Shown here: positions 27,287 through 37,167 of the stretch, piece after piece | Position numbering within the stretch: the stretch's first letter is position 1 | Layout: each line of letters begins with the position of its first letter | Origin: Oscillospiraceae bacterium | GTDB taxonomy: Bacteria > Bacillota > Clostridia > Oscillospirales > Oscillospiraceae | Assembly: GCA_017429835.1 (NCBI GenBank) | Contig: JAFROD010000023.1 | Coordinates: 1 to 63,626, forward strand | Reading direction: 5' to 3' | Length of the DNA: 63,626 bases | The notes under the pieces: generated by a model | Databases searched by the model: none | The model's input: the letters and a program-made list of their open reading frames with translations, nothing else | What the model was told of the DNA's origin: nothing | Program-made: the position numbers and the translations under genes

Positions 27287-28713
27287 AAATTGCAATGGTA
27301 GCTTCCGAGGCGGCTCCGTTCGTCAAAACGGGCGGTCTGGGAGACGTAATGCAGGCGCTGCCTGCGGAACTGGCAAAGATCAAGGGCAACGAACTCTGCC
27401 TGTTTTTGCCGTATTATAAAAAAATCAAGCAGAATCCGAACATCGAGGTCGAATCCGTCGGCTCGTTTTCCATGGAGCTTTCGTGGCGCGAGAGCTACGT
27501 CGGTATTTTCCGTCTGAAGAGCCGCAAAAAGAAGCTGCAGGTCTACTTCATCGACAACGACTACTATTTCGGCGCGCGCGGCACGATCTACGGCGACTTT
27601 GACGACGGAGAACGCTTCGCCTATTTTTCCAAGGCGGTCATGGCTGCGCTGTACTATCTGGACTTCAAGCCCGATATTCTGCACTGCCACGACTGGCAGT
27701 CCGCGATGGCGCTGGTCTACTGCCGCGCCCTGTACGGCCAATGGTGTCCCTACGTCAAGACGGTCTTCACGATCCACAACGTCGAGTATCAGGGGTGGGC
27801 GGACGCCGGCTTCTTCAGCAACACGCTGGGACTTCCGGAGGAATACCTCGGTCACCTGACCTTCGACGGCGCGATCAACATGATGAAGGGCGCCATCGAG
27901 GTCGCAGATATCGTCACCACCGTTTCCAAGACCTACGCCGAGGAGCTGCGCTACCCGTACTTTGCCCACCGTCTGGACGGCGTGCTGCGCGAGAAGTGGC
28001 TCTGGGGCATCACCAACGGCATCGACACCACGGTCTTCAACCCCGAGACCGATCCCGCGCTCAAGCAGAACTACAGTGCGAAGAAGATGGAAGGCAAGTG
28101 GGACAACAAGCGTGCGCTGCGCGAGGAGCTCGGTCTGCGGACGGATACGGACGCGCCGATCCTCGCCATGGTCACGCGTCTTGCCGGTCATAAGGGCATC
28201 GACCTGCTGTGCTACATCGCCAACCGTCTGATGGAGCGAGAGATCCAGCTCGTGATCGTCGGCACGGGTGAAAAGCAGTACGAATACGCGCTCAGCTCGA
28301 TCGCAAAGCAGCATCCGGGCAAAGCGTCCGTGCAGCTCGCCTTCGACCCGGCGCTCGCGTCGCGCGTCTATGCCGGCGCGGATATGTACCTCATGCCGTC
28401 GAAGTCGGAACCCTGTGGACTGTCGCAGCTCATCGCAATGCACTACGGCACGGTTCCCGTCGTCGCCAGCACCGGCGGTCTGCGCGATACCGTCCTGCCG
28501 TACAACGCGGAGACGGGCGAGGGCAGAGGCTTTACGTTCCAGAGCTACAACGCCGATGATTTCCTCGGCGCGATCGACCGTGCGGTCGGCCTGTACTACA
28601 ACGACCGCGACCGCTGGAACGCGCTCGCCAAGCACGACATGGAGATCGACTTCAGTTGGCGCGTACCCGCCGCCGAATATATGCAGCTCTATACCGAGCT
28701 GAGAAGCAAATAA
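27283..28713 (+). CDS. glgA: Glycogen synthase GlgA
   Basis: 476 residues, GT5 family. It transfers glucose from ADP-glucose to the non-reducing end of glycogen. KTGGLGDVMQALP at residue 15 is the ADP-glucose-binding loop; HDWQSAM near residue 137 and the C-terminal PSKSEPCGLSQLIAMHYGT motif complete the GT-B active site. AGAGGAGAAATC precedes the start, which overlaps the glgD stop by 4 nt. Confidence 0.96.
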   Translation: MKIAMVASEAAPFVKTGGLGDVMQALPAELAKIKGNELCLFLPYYKKIKQNPNIEVESVGSFSMELSWRESYVGIFRLKSRKKKLQVYFIDNDYYFGARGTIYGDFDDGERFAYFSKAVMAALYYLDFKPDILHCHDWQSAMALVYCRALYGQWCPYVKTVFTIHNVEYQGWADAGFFSNTLGLPEEYLGHLTFDGAINMMKGAIEVADIVTTVSKTYAEELRYPYFAHRLDGVLREKWLWGITNGIDTTVFNPETDPALKQNYSAKKMEGKWDNKRALREELGLRTDTDAPILAMVTRLAGHKGIDLLCYIANRLMEREIQLVIVGTGEKQYEYALSSIAKQHPGKASVQLAFDPALASRVYAGADMYLMPSKSEPCGLSQLIAMHYGTVPVVASTGGLRDTVLPYNAETGEGRGFTFQSYNADDFLGAIDRAVGLYYNDRDRWNALAKHDMEIDFSWRVPAAEYMQLYTELRSK

Positions 28714-28746
28714 TCTATACATAAGAGAAACACTTTAGGAGGCCCC

Positions 28747-31191
28747 ATGAACAAGCAAAAACCCAAGGAAGCAATCAAGCTGCGCGAAGTGGCTCAGAAT
28801 GAAAACGTCATGAAGGAACTGGAAGACTGCATGCGCCGTATTTTCGGCTGCGGTCTGAATGAAGCGACGGAAAAGCAGGTCTACCGCGCACTGTGTTTGA
28901 TGATCCGTGAAAAGCTGACGGAACTGAACGGCACGTTTAACGATGAAGTGGCGCAGAAGGAACAGAAGGAAGTCTATTATATGTCGATGGAATTCCTCGT
29001 CGGCACCAGCCTGCGCAACAACCTGTTCAATCTCGGCATTGAGAAGGACGTGCGCGAAGGCCTGAAGCAGAACGGCTTTGATATCGACGCGATCTACGCG
29101 CTTGAGCCGGACGCGGGTCTCGGCAACGGCGGTCTCGGCAGGCTCGCATCGTGCTATATGGACGCTGCGACCGGACTCGGCTATCCCGTCACCGGCTACT
29201 CCATCCGCTATGAGTTCGGCATCTTCCGTCAGAAGATCGTCGACGGTTGGCAGATGGAATTCCCCGACAACTGGCTCGAGATGGGTGACGTCTGGCTGCG
29301 TTCCCGCGAGGACGACGCGGTCGAAGTCCGTTTCGGCGGCGAAGTGCACGAGTGGATGGACAACGGCAAGCTCAAGATCGCGCAGACCGGCTACAATTCC
29401 GTCACGGCAGTGCCGCACGACCTCTTTATCTCCGGCTACGACAGCAAGGCAGTCAACCGTCTGATCCTCTGGAGCGCAAAGCTTCCGCAGAGCTTTGATA
29501 TGGCGGCGTTCTCCCGCGGCGATTACGTCCGCGCGCTGGAACAGAATGCTATGGCGGAGACGATCTCCAAGGTGCTCTATCCCGCCGACGATCATATTCA
29601 GGGCAAGCGTCTGCGTCTGAAGCAGCAGTACCTGCTGGTCTCCGCTTCCATGCAGAGCATTCTGAAAAAGCACCTGAAGAGATATCATACGTTCGACAAC
29701 CTGCCCGATAAGGTCGCCATCCACATCAACGATACCCATCCGGCGCTGTGTGTGCCGGAACTGATGCGTATTCTGATCGACGAGTACGAATACGGCTGGG
29801 ATCAGGCGTGGGACATCACCTGCAGAACGCTGTCCTACACCAACCACACCGTCATGAGCGAGGCACTCGAGCGCTGGAACGTCGATCTGTTCCGCGAGCA
29901 GCTTCCGCGCGTCTACTCCATCTGCGCGGAGATCAACCGCCGCCTGATCGAGGAGCTTTGCAGCATCTATCCCGGCGACTGGGGCAAGATCAACTACATG
30001 GCGGTCATCGCAGACAACGAGATCCGCATGGCGAACCTCTGCCTTGCCGCCTGCCATAAGGTCAACGGCGTTTCCAAGCTGCACACGGATATCCTGCGCG
30101 GCGGCATCTTCCGCGATTACTGCCAGGTCACGCCCGACCGCTTCCTCAACGTCACGAACGGCATTGCGTACCGCCGCTGGCTGTGCCAGTCCAATCCGCT
30201 GCTGACCGATTATCTGACCGGTCTGATCGGCGACGGCTTTATGCGCGACGCCAAGAACCTCGAGGCGCTGCTGCGCTATCAGGACGACAAGCGCGTGCTG
30301 CAGGATCTCCGCGCGATCAAGCGCAAGAATAAGGAGCGCCTTGCCGCGCTGATCGCAAAGCGCAACGGCATCAAAGTCGATCCGGACTCCCTGTTTGATA
30401 TCCAGATCAAGCGTCTGCACGAGTATAAGCGGCAGCTTCTGAATATCCTGCACGTCCTCTATCTTTACAATGAGATCAAGGCGAATCCGTCTGCGCCGTT
30501 CGTGCCGCGCACCTTCGTCTTCGCGGCGAAGGCGTCTGCCGGCTATATCCGCGCCAAGCAGACGATCAGCCTGATCGTTGCGGTCTCCAACTTCATCAAC
30601 GCCGACCCCGAGGTGCGCGACAAGCTCAAGGTCGTCTTCATCGAGGACTACAAGGTCTCCCTGGCGGAGATCATTATCCCCGCAGCGGACATCTCCGAGC
30701 AGATCTCCGTTGCCGGCAAGGAAGCCTCCGGCACCGGCAACATGAAGCTGATGATCAACGGCGCGGTCACCATCGGCACCCTCGACGGCGCAAACGTCGA
30801 GATCCACGAGCAGGTCGGCGACGACAACATCTTCCTTTTCGGCATGAAGGCGCACGAGGTCGAAGCGCTCTGGCAGCGCGGCTACGATCCGCATGAATTC
30901 ATGACCCCGGAACTCCAGTCGGTCATCACGATGCTGACTTCCGGCATCCTCGGACAGCGCTTCGACGATTTGGCTGCGTCCCTTCTGACCAACCGCTTCG
31001 GCACTGCCGACCCGTATATGACCGTCGCGGACTTCAAGGATTACGCCCGCGCGCAGAGAGCGGTCTCGGAGACCTATCCGGACGCGCAGAAGTTCACCAA
31101 CATGTCGCTGGTCAATATCGCAAAGGCCGGCATCTTCTCCTCTGACCGCGCGGTCGAGGAGTACGCAGAGAATATCTGGTATCTGAAATAA
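28747..31191 (+). CDS. glgP: Glycogen/maltodextrin phosphorylase
   Basis: 814 residues, GT35 family. It releases glucose-1-phosphate from alpha-1,4-glucans using phosphate and pyridoxal phosphate. The PLP lysine is in EASGTGNMKLMING (Lys667); the N-terminal EPDAGLGNGGLGRLASCY motif is present. AGGAGGCCCC precedes ATG 28747. Location within the synthesis operon couples breakdown to storage. Confidence 0.95.
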   Translation: MNKQKPKEAIKLREVAQNENVMKELEDCMRRIFGCGLNEATEKQVYRALCLMIREKLTELNGTFNDEVAQKEQKEVYYMSMEFLVGTSLRNNLFNLGIEKDVREGLKQNGFDIDAIYALEPDAGLGNGGLGRLASCYMDAATGLGYPVTGYSIRYEFGIFRQKIVDGWQMEFPDNWLEMGDVWLRSREDDAVEVRFGGEVHEWMDNGKLKIAQTGYNSVTAVPHDLFISGYDSKAVNRLILWSAKLPQSFDMAAFSRGDYVRALEQNAMAETISKVLYPADDHIQGKRLRLKQQYLLVSASMQSILKKHLKRYHTFDNLPDKVAIHINDTHPALCVPELMRILIDEYEYGWDQAWDITCRTLSYTNHTVMSEALERWNVDLFREQLPRVYSICAEINRRLIEELCSIYPGDWGKINYMAVIADNEIRMANLCLAACHKVNGVSKLHTDILRGGIFRDYCQVTPDRFLNVTNGIAYRRWLCQSNPLLTDYLTGLIGDGFMRDAKNLEALLRYQDDKRVLQDLRAIKRKNKERLAALIAKRNGIKVDPDSLFDIQIKRLHEYKRQLLNILHVLYLYNEIKANPSAPFVPRTFVFAAKASAGYIRAKQTISLIVAVSNFINADPEVRDKLKVVFIEDYKVSLAEIIIPAADISEQISVAGKEASGTGNMKLMINGAVTIGTLDGANVEIHEQVGDDNIFLFGMKAHEVEALWQRGYDPHEFMTPELQSVITMLTSGILGQRFDDLAASLLTNRFGTADPYMTVADFKDYARAQRAVSETYPDAQKFTNMSLVNIAKAGIFSSDRAVEEYAENIWYLK

Positions 31192-31192
31192 G

Positions 31193-33073
31193 ATGCGTAT
31201 TCTGTATGACAGCAGACAACTGCGGCACAAGACCCCGTTCGGCACGATCCGGACGGGGGAGTGCTGTATCATGCGGGTTTTCCTGCCGCGGGGCTGCGGC
31301 GGCATCGGCATCAAGCTGATTCTGGAAAACTGCGACAACGAGTTTGTCAGTGAAACGCCGTTCGTGTTTGAAAAGCGTGAGGATGATTATGACATCTACC
31401 GCTGCAATTTTTCCACGCAGGAGCGCGGGCTGTATTTTTACTGGTTCTACGTGATCAAGCCGGACGGCGGCTTCCGCCTGTTCAAGTACGGCAGCGAAAC
31501 GAACATGGAAGACGGCGACAAATGGCAGCTCAGCGTGATTCCGGCGGACTTTACCGTGCCGGAATTCGCCAGGGGCGCGGTGATGTATCAGATCCTGCCA
31601 GACCGCTTTTTCCGCGCGGGCGAATGCGATCTGACGGATAAGCTGCAGCCCTTTACCATACATAAAAACTGGGACGAACTGCCGCAGTACGGCCCGGATG
31701 AAGAGGGCAACTGGTGCGGTGATTTCTTCGGCGGCAACCTGAACGGCATTCGGGAAAAGCTGCCTTATCTGAAGTCGCTCGGCGTCGGGGTGCTGTACAT
31801 GAATCCGATCTTCATGGCGTATTCCAATCACCGCTATGATACCGCCGACTATAAGCGCATTGATCCCATGCTCGGTACGGAGGACGACTTCAAAGCCCTG
31901 TGTGATGCTTCGCACCGACAAGGTATCCGCGTGATCCTTGACGGCGTGTTTTCCCATACGGGCAGCAACAGCGTCTACTTTGACGCGAAGCGCGTCTTCG
32001 GAAACGGCGCGGTCAGCAATCCCGATTCGCCTTACCGCGACTGGTATCGCTTCCGCCATTATCCCGACGACTATGAATCCTGGTGGGATATGCCCACCCT
32101 GCCCAACGTCGAGGAGCTGACGCCGAGCTATCTGGACTACATCATCGAGGACGAGGACTCCGTCGTCGCGCACTGGCTGCGCCTCGGCGCGGACGGCTTC
32201 CGCCTGGACGTGGCGGACGAGCTGCCGGATGAGTTCATCTATCGTTTGAAAAAGCGGATCCGTGCCGTCAAGCCAGACGCAATGCTGATCGGCGAGGTCT
32301 GGGAGGACGCGTCGAATAAGCGCACCTACGGCGTTTCGCGCCGCTATTTCGTGGACGGCGAGCTCGACAGCGTGATGAACTATCCCTGGCGCAAAGCGAT
32401 CATGCAGTACGTCACGGGAGCGGACGACGGCAGCGCCTTCGGCGAAACGCTGATGTCCGTCACCGAGAACTATCCTCCGCAGGTGCTTGCCTGCCTGATG
32501 AACGTGCTGGGCACGCACGACACGCCGCGCATTCTGACTGCGCTGGCAGACTCCTTCGAGGGAACGCGGGAGGAAAAAGCGCACCGCAACCTTTCACCGG
32601 AGGAACTGGCGCTGGCAAAGGAGCGCCTGCGCATGGCGGCGTTTTTGCAGTTTACCCTGCCCGGCATGGCGAGCATCTACTACGCCGACGAGGCCGGCAT
32701 GGAGGGGTTCGACGATCCCTTCTGCCGCAAGACCTATCCGTGGGGCAAAGAAGATGAAAGCCTGCGCGCGCATTTCCGCGCTCTTGCCGATCTGAAAAAC
32801 ACGCTGCCTGCGCTGCAGACAGGCGACGTCCGCGTGACGATGGCGGGACAGGGGAGACTGTCCTTCGTCCGTTTGACCGAAACGCAGAGCGTCCAAATCT
32901 ACGTCAATAAATCTTCGCAGGCGTGGTATCTGCCGGAGGGAGAGCTGTGCATCGGACACGGCGTTACCGGCACCGCAGAGGGGAGAATACTCCTGCCGGA
33001 AGGCTATTGCCTGCTGATAAAAACTACTGAGAAACGCATTCTCGATTGGATATGCGGAAAGGAGACACTATGA
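31193..33073 (+). CDS. GH13 alpha-glucan hydrolase (neopullulanase/cyclomaltodextrinase-like)
   Basis: 626 residues, no signal peptide, so cytoplasmic. An N-terminal beta domain of about 120 residues is followed by a GH13 barrel with DGVFSHTG, GFRLDVADEL (nucleophile Asp339), LIGEVWED (acid/base Glu368) and LGTHDTPR (Asp443, where the family usually has NHD). The layout fits neopullulanase/maltogenic amylase-type enzymes that act on short maltodextrins. There is no clear ribosome binding site 1 bp after the glgP stop, implying coupling. It probably trims glycogen limit dextrins with GlgP. The stop overlaps the next start. Confidence 0.88.
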   Translation: MRILYDSRQLRHKTPFGTIRTGECCIMRVFLPRGCGGIGIKLILENCDNEFVSETPFVFEKREDDYDIYRCNFSTQERGLYFYWFYVIKPDGGFRLFKYGSETNMEDGDKWQLSVIPADFTVPEFARGAVMYQILPDRFFRAGECDLTDKLQPFTIHKNWDELPQYGPDEEGNWCGDFFGGNLNGIREKLPYLKSLGVGVLYMNPIFMAYSNHRYDTADYKRIDPMLGTEDDFKALCDASHRQGIRVILDGVFSHTGSNSVYFDAKRVFGNGAVSNPDSPYRDWYRFRHYPDDYESWWDMPTLPNVEELTPSYLDYIIEDEDSVVAHWLRLGADGFRLDVADELPDEFIYRLKKRIRAVKPDAMLIGEVWEDASNKRTYGVSRRYFVDGELDSVMNYPWRKAIMQYVTGADDGSAFGETLMSVTENYPPQVLACLMNVLGTHDTPRILTALADSFEGTREEKAHRNLSPEELALAKERLRMAAFLQFTLPGMASIYYADEAGMEGFDDPFCRKTYPWGKEDESLRAHFRALADLKNTLPALQTGDVRVTMAGQGRLSFVRLTETQSVQIYVNKSSQAWYLPEGELCIGHGVTGTAEGRILLPEGYCLLIKTTEKRILDWICGKETL

Positions 33074-34758
33074 TATTTTCCGAAATGCCCTACGTCCGCC
33101 CGAATCTGGACGAAGTCAAGGAGAAACTGACTGCCTGCGCGAAGCGCATCGAGGAAGCAACCTGCGTCGAGGAGCAGATCGCCGCGTTCGACGAATCGAC
33201 GGCGATCGGGCAGACTTTCATGACGGCCGGATCCATCGCCTACGTCCGCAACACCATCGACACGACCGATGCGTTTTACGAGGCGGAGCGTGAATTTATG
33301 GACGAGGCAGGCCCCGAACTGCAGGAGGCGAGCAATCGCATCAATACCGCGCTGCTCAATTCCCCGTTCCGCGCGGAGCTGGAAGCGCACTACGGTACGC
33401 TGCTGTTCAGGAATCTGGAGATCGAGCACCGCAGCTTCAAGCCGGAGCTGATCCCGCTGATGCAGGAGGAGAGCAAGCTCGCAAGCCGTTATCAGAAGCT
33501 CTACGCCAATCTGACCGTCGAGTTTGACGGACAGACCATGCCGCTGCCCATGCTCGGCAAATACAAGGAAAGCACCGATCGCGCCGTCCGCCGCGCCGCC
33601 TACGAGGCGGAGGGCAAGGTATTCGACGCCAAGCGCGAGGAGCTGGACGAGATCTACGACAAGTTGGTCAAGAACCGCAACGCGCAGGGCAGACTGCTCG
33701 GCTATGACAACTATATCCAGCTCGGCTACGACCGCCTCGGCAGAAACTGCTACGGCGCGAAGGAACTCGATCAGTTCCGCGAGCAGATCGCACACGACCT
33801 CGTGCCGATCATTGCCGAGGTCAAGGAAGCGCAGCGCAAGCGCATCGGCGTCGACCGCCTGCACATCTACGACGACGGCATCCGCTTCCCGGACGGCAAC
33901 GCAAAACCGGAGGGCACGCCGGAGGAGATCCTCGCGGCGGGCAAGGCGATGTATCAGGATCTGAGTCCGGAAACCAAGTCCTATATCGAGGACATGTTCG
34001 ACGGTGAGCTGTTCGACGTCCTTTCCAAGGACGGCAAGGCGCCCGGAGGCTACTGCACCTCGCTGCCGGACTACAAGGTCCCGTTCATCTTCTCGAACTT
34101 CAACGGCACTGCGGACGACGTGGACGTTCTGACGCACGAAGCGGGTCACGGCTTCGCCTTCTACCGCGCGATGCACTCCGACATCCATCCCGCGCTGCAG
34201 GAGCCGACCATCGAAGCCTGCGAATGCCATTCCATGAGCATGGAGTTCCTGACGCAGGACTACCATAAGTCCTTCTTTGGCAGGAACACGCAGAAGTACG
34301 AGGTCGCGCACTGCGAGGCAAGCCTGGATTTCATTCCCTACGGCTGCATGATCGACGAGTTCCAGCATCGCATGTATGAGAATGAAAACCTGACGCCTGA
34401 CGAGCGCCATAAGGTCTGGGAGGAGCTGGAGAAGAAGTACCGCCCGTGGTTGGATATGGACAATCTGCCCTTCTACGGCCGCTACGCCCACTGGCAGTGG
34501 AAGCTGCACGTCTATCTGCACCCGCTGTACTATATTGATTATTGTATGGCGCAGACCGTCGCCTTCCAGCTCTGGACGCTGTCTCTGAAGGATCGGAAGG
34601 AAGCGTGGAAGCGCTACCTCGCCTTCGTTGACGCCGCCGGTACCAAGACCTTCGAGGATCTCTGCCGCAGCGCGAATCTGCGCGTGCCGTACGAGCCGGG
34701 CACGATCCGCGACGTCGGCGCTCAGATCCGCGACTGGCTGAAAGAGAACGCCGTCTGA
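33070..34758 (+). CDS. M3-family oligoendopeptidase (PepF-like)
   Basis: 562 residues, cytoplasmic. The zinc site HEAGH begins at residue 356 with the downstream Glu in the CECHSMSMEFL stretch typical of M3 oligopeptidases. These cleave short peptides. ATG 33070 follows GAAAGGAGACACT and overlaps the GH13 stop (ATGA), so it is translated with the glycogen genes although metabolically unrelated; a peptide importer operon follows, with its own promoter. Confidence 0.92.
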   Translation: MIFSEMPYVRPNLDEVKEKLTACAKRIEEATCVEEQIAAFDESTAIGQTFMTAGSIAYVRNTIDTTDAFYEAEREFMDEAGPELQEASNRINTALLNSPFRAELEAHYGTLLFRNLEIEHRSFKPELIPLMQEESKLASRYQKLYANLTVEFDGQTMPLPMLGKYKESTDRAVRRAAYEAEGKVFDAKREELDEIYDKLVKNRNAQGRLLGYDNYIQLGYDRLGRNCYGAKELDQFREQIAHDLVPIIAEVKEAQRKRIGVDRLHIYDDGIRFPDGNAKPEGTPEEILAAGKAMYQDLSPETKSYIEDMFDGELFDVLSKDGKAPGGYCTSLPDYKVPFIFSNFNGTADDVDVLTHEAGHGFAFYRAMHSDIHPALQEPTIEACECHSMSMEFLTQDYHKSFFGRNTQKYEVAHCEASLDFIPYGCMIDEFQHRMYENENLTPDERHKVWEELEKKYRPWLDMDNLPFYGRYAHWQWKLHVYLHPLYYIDYCMAQTVAFQLWTLSLKDRKEAWKRYLAFVDAAGTKTFEDLCRSANLRVPYEPGTIRDVGAQIRDWLKENAV

Positions 34759-34883
34759 GCCGCCTCAGAGACGTCAGACAAGGCAGAAACGGGTATATTG
34801 GATAAATATCCTATTGCTTTTCTCGCAAAGACTCAATAATATTACCAAAAATGAAAAAATATCAGGAGAATTCATTTTTTCTG

Positions 34884-34912
34884 TTGATTATTGAAACGAT
34901 TTGTGCTATAGT
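34884..34912 (+). promoter_or_regulatory. Promoter of the peptide transporter operon
   Basis: TTGATT (34884-34889), 17-bp spacer, TATAGT (34907-34912). It gives an untranslated leader of about 105 nt before the binding protein. The stretch 34759-34883 shows no gene or clear terminator. Confidence 0.65.
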
Positions 34913-35022
34913 ATGAAAAAAGTTTTTTGAGATAAAAACTTTTACGCTTTAAATCGTTCTTTCATTTGTATTTTTCTGTGCTCAAGCACAGTAAAATTAA
35001 AAATTCTTTAGGAGGAAATGAA

Positions 35023-37002
35023 ATGAAGAAAAATCTGTCCAAGATTCTTGCTCTGATTCTTGCTCTGGTTATGGTTCTGACTGTTTTTGCAGGCTGCAAG
35101 AACACTGACGAGCCTGCTCCCAGCGGAGCTACCGAAGCAACGAACGGCAGCGAGGTCGAACCCACTGATGCTCCCCCCGTGGAAGCACACGAAAACAAGG
35201 TCATCTATGGCAGCGGCACTGAAGTGTCCGGTGACCTGGGCAACGCTTGGTGGACCAACAACGCTACCGACAAGCTCATCCGCGACCTGATCGACGATTA
35301 CAGCGTAATCGTTTACGACCAGTTCGGCCAGATGGTTGTCAACAACTCTGTTGCTGAGTCCGTCGCCGATCCCGTTAAGAACGAGGACGAAAGCGCTACC
35401 TACACTGTCAAGATCAAGGAAGGTCTGACCTACAACAACGGCGAGCCCATCACTGCGGCTGACTATGTTGCCTATGCTCTGGTTGCATATTCTCCTGCTG
35501 TCATGGCAGCCGGCGGCAAGGTTGCTTCTGACTCCGTCGTTGGCGCCGCTGAGTATCAGAACGGCGAGGCGAAGGAGCTGGCAGGTATCCGTCTGCTTGA
35601 CGAGTACACCTACTCCATCACCATCACCCCCGACTACGCAAACTACTACTTCGGCCTGCTCAACGCGAGCCTGTCTCCGCTGTATCTGCCGATGTACTCC
35701 TCCGCTGAACTCACCGTCAAGGACGACGGCAACGGCGCGTACCTCGACGGCGGCGAGCTGACTGCTGAGGAAGTCACCGCTTCCCGTTACATCTATGAAG
35801 ACCGCGTTTCTGCCGGTCCTTACCAGCTCAAGAGCCTCGACACCGGTTCTTTGATCACCACCGTCGTTCGCAACCCGAACTACGCCGGCAACTTCGAAGG
35901 CCAGAAGCCGAGCATCGAGACGATCGTTATTGTCAAGGCTGAAGACGAGACTATGATGGACGCCTTCAAGACCGGCGAGATCGACTTCCTGTCTCAGCTC
36001 TCCGACGGCGACCAGATCAACGCGGCGCTCGACCTCGTTGAAGAAGGCGGCTATGACTACTGCCACTACACCCGTAACGGCTACGGCAAGCTGATGTTCC
36101 AGTGCGACTTTGGCCCGACACAGTTCGTCGCTGTCCGTCAGGCGATCGCATATATGCTTGACCGCAACGAATTCGCCAACACCTTCTGCGATGGCTTCGG
36201 CTCCGTCGTGCACGGCCCGTACAGCACTGCGCAGTGGATGTATCAGGAGTCCGAAGAGCTCTTCAACGAGAAGCTGAACACCTATGCTTACAATCCTGCA
36301 AAGGCTGTTGAGCTCCTCGAGGCTGACGGCTGGACTCTGAACGCCGACGGCACCGAGTACTCCGGCACCGGCCTCCGCTACAAGGAAGTCACTCCGGAAG
36401 AAGCCGGCGACTACGCTCTGAACGTCACTCTGGACGACGGCCGCATCCTGATGCCGCTGCACATCATGTGGGCTTCCTCCGAGAATAACCCCGTTTCCGA
36501 CCTGCTTGCTACGATGCTTGCAAACGGCCAGCAGACTGCTGACGCCGGCATGGAGATCGAGCAGAACATCATGACCTTCAGCGAACTGCTGAACTGGATG
36601 TATCGTGATACTTCCGTCGGCGACCAGTACGGCGTCCGTACCTACGGCATGTACAACCTCGGCACCGGCTTCAACCAGATTTACGACTACTCCTACAACT
36701 TCGCTTCCGATCCCGACTCCATCTATGTCGAAATGGGTTACAACACCAACTACATCTTCGACAAGGAACTCGACGACCTGTCCATGGATATGGTCTACAA
36801 GGCAGCTCCTGGCGACGACGCAGCTTATCTTGATTACTATCAGAAGTTCGTCATCCGCTTCAACGAACTGCTGCCCGATCTGGCTCTGTACTGCAACGAC
36901 TACCACACCATCTTCCCGTCCTGGCTGAAGAACTACAACGAAGGCAGTATGTGGGACTTCCAGAGCGCAATCCTCTACGCTTACGTCGAAGGCGCTGAAT
37001 AA
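35023..37002 (+). CDS. Peptide ABC transporter substrate-binding lipoprotein
   Basis: 659 residues, SBP family 5 (DppA/OppA type). A lipoprotein signal ends in VFAGC with Cys25 as the lipidated residue, followed by an acidic Pro/Glu/Thr linker. The family core is visible: YTVKIKEGLTYNNGEPITAADYV near residue 125 and RQAIAYMLDRNEFAN. It is longer than the usual 520-560 residues. AGGAGGAAATGAA precedes ATG 35023. It captures substrate outside the membrane for the permeases that follow. Codon use looks optimised for high expression. Dipeptide versus oligopeptide specificity is not decidable. Confidence 0.92.
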   Translation: MKKNLSKILALILALVMVLTVFAGCKNTDEPAPSGATEATNGSEVEPTDAPPVEAHENKVIYGSGTEVSGDLGNAWWTNNATDKLIRDLIDDYSVIVYDQFGQMVVNNSVAESVADPVKNEDESATYTVKIKEGLTYNNGEPITAADYVAYALVAYSPAVMAAGGKVASDSVVGAAEYQNGEAKELAGIRLLDEYTYSITITPDYANYYFGLLNASLSPLYLPMYSSAELTVKDDGNGAYLDGGELTAEEVTASRYIYEDRVSAGPYQLKSLDTGSLITTVVRNPNYAGNFEGQKPSIETIVIVKAEDETMMDAFKTGEIDFLSQLSDGDQINAALDLVEEGGYDYCHYTRNGYGKLMFQCDFGPTQFVAVRQAIAYMLDRNEFANTFCDGFGSVVHGPYSTAQWMYQESEELFNEKLNTYAYNPAKAVELLEADGWTLNADGTEYSGTGLRYKEVTPEEAGDYALNVTLDDGRILMPLHIMWASSENNPVSDLLATMLANGQQTADAGMEIEQNIMTFSELLNWMYRDTSVGDQYGVRTYGMYNLGTGFNQIYDYSYNFASDPDSIYVEMGYNTNYIFDKELDDLSMDMVYKAAPGDDAAYLDYYQKFVIRFNELLPDLALYCNDYHTIFPSWLKNYNEGSMWDFQSAILYAYVEGAE

Positions 37003-37027
37003 TAGAGCTTCCCCAGTTTAACTTTTG

Positions 37028-37056
37028 CGACGGGGCGGTTTACCGCCCCGTCGTTT
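37028..37056 (+). terminator. Hairpin between the binding-protein and permease genes
   Basis: CGACGGGGCGG (37028-37038) pairs with CCGCCCCGTCG (37043-37053), followed by only three T. It probably works as a partial terminator or 3' stabiliser, making binding protein more abundant than the membrane subunits. Confidence 0.65.
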
Positions 37057-37167
37057 CGAGCTTGTTCTGAGCTTCTTACAGGACACCTTTTGATTTGAGA
37101 ACGATTTCCGATTTCGGAATTGATCATATAATTATTGATTAGACTGAGAGAAAAGGAGGGTTTGCAG

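Noticed and set aside
28735..31338. 867-codon open frame antisense to glgP
   Set aside because: It is a product of high GC at third codon positions of glgP, has no ribosome binding site or recognisable protein, and the plus-strand gene is certain.
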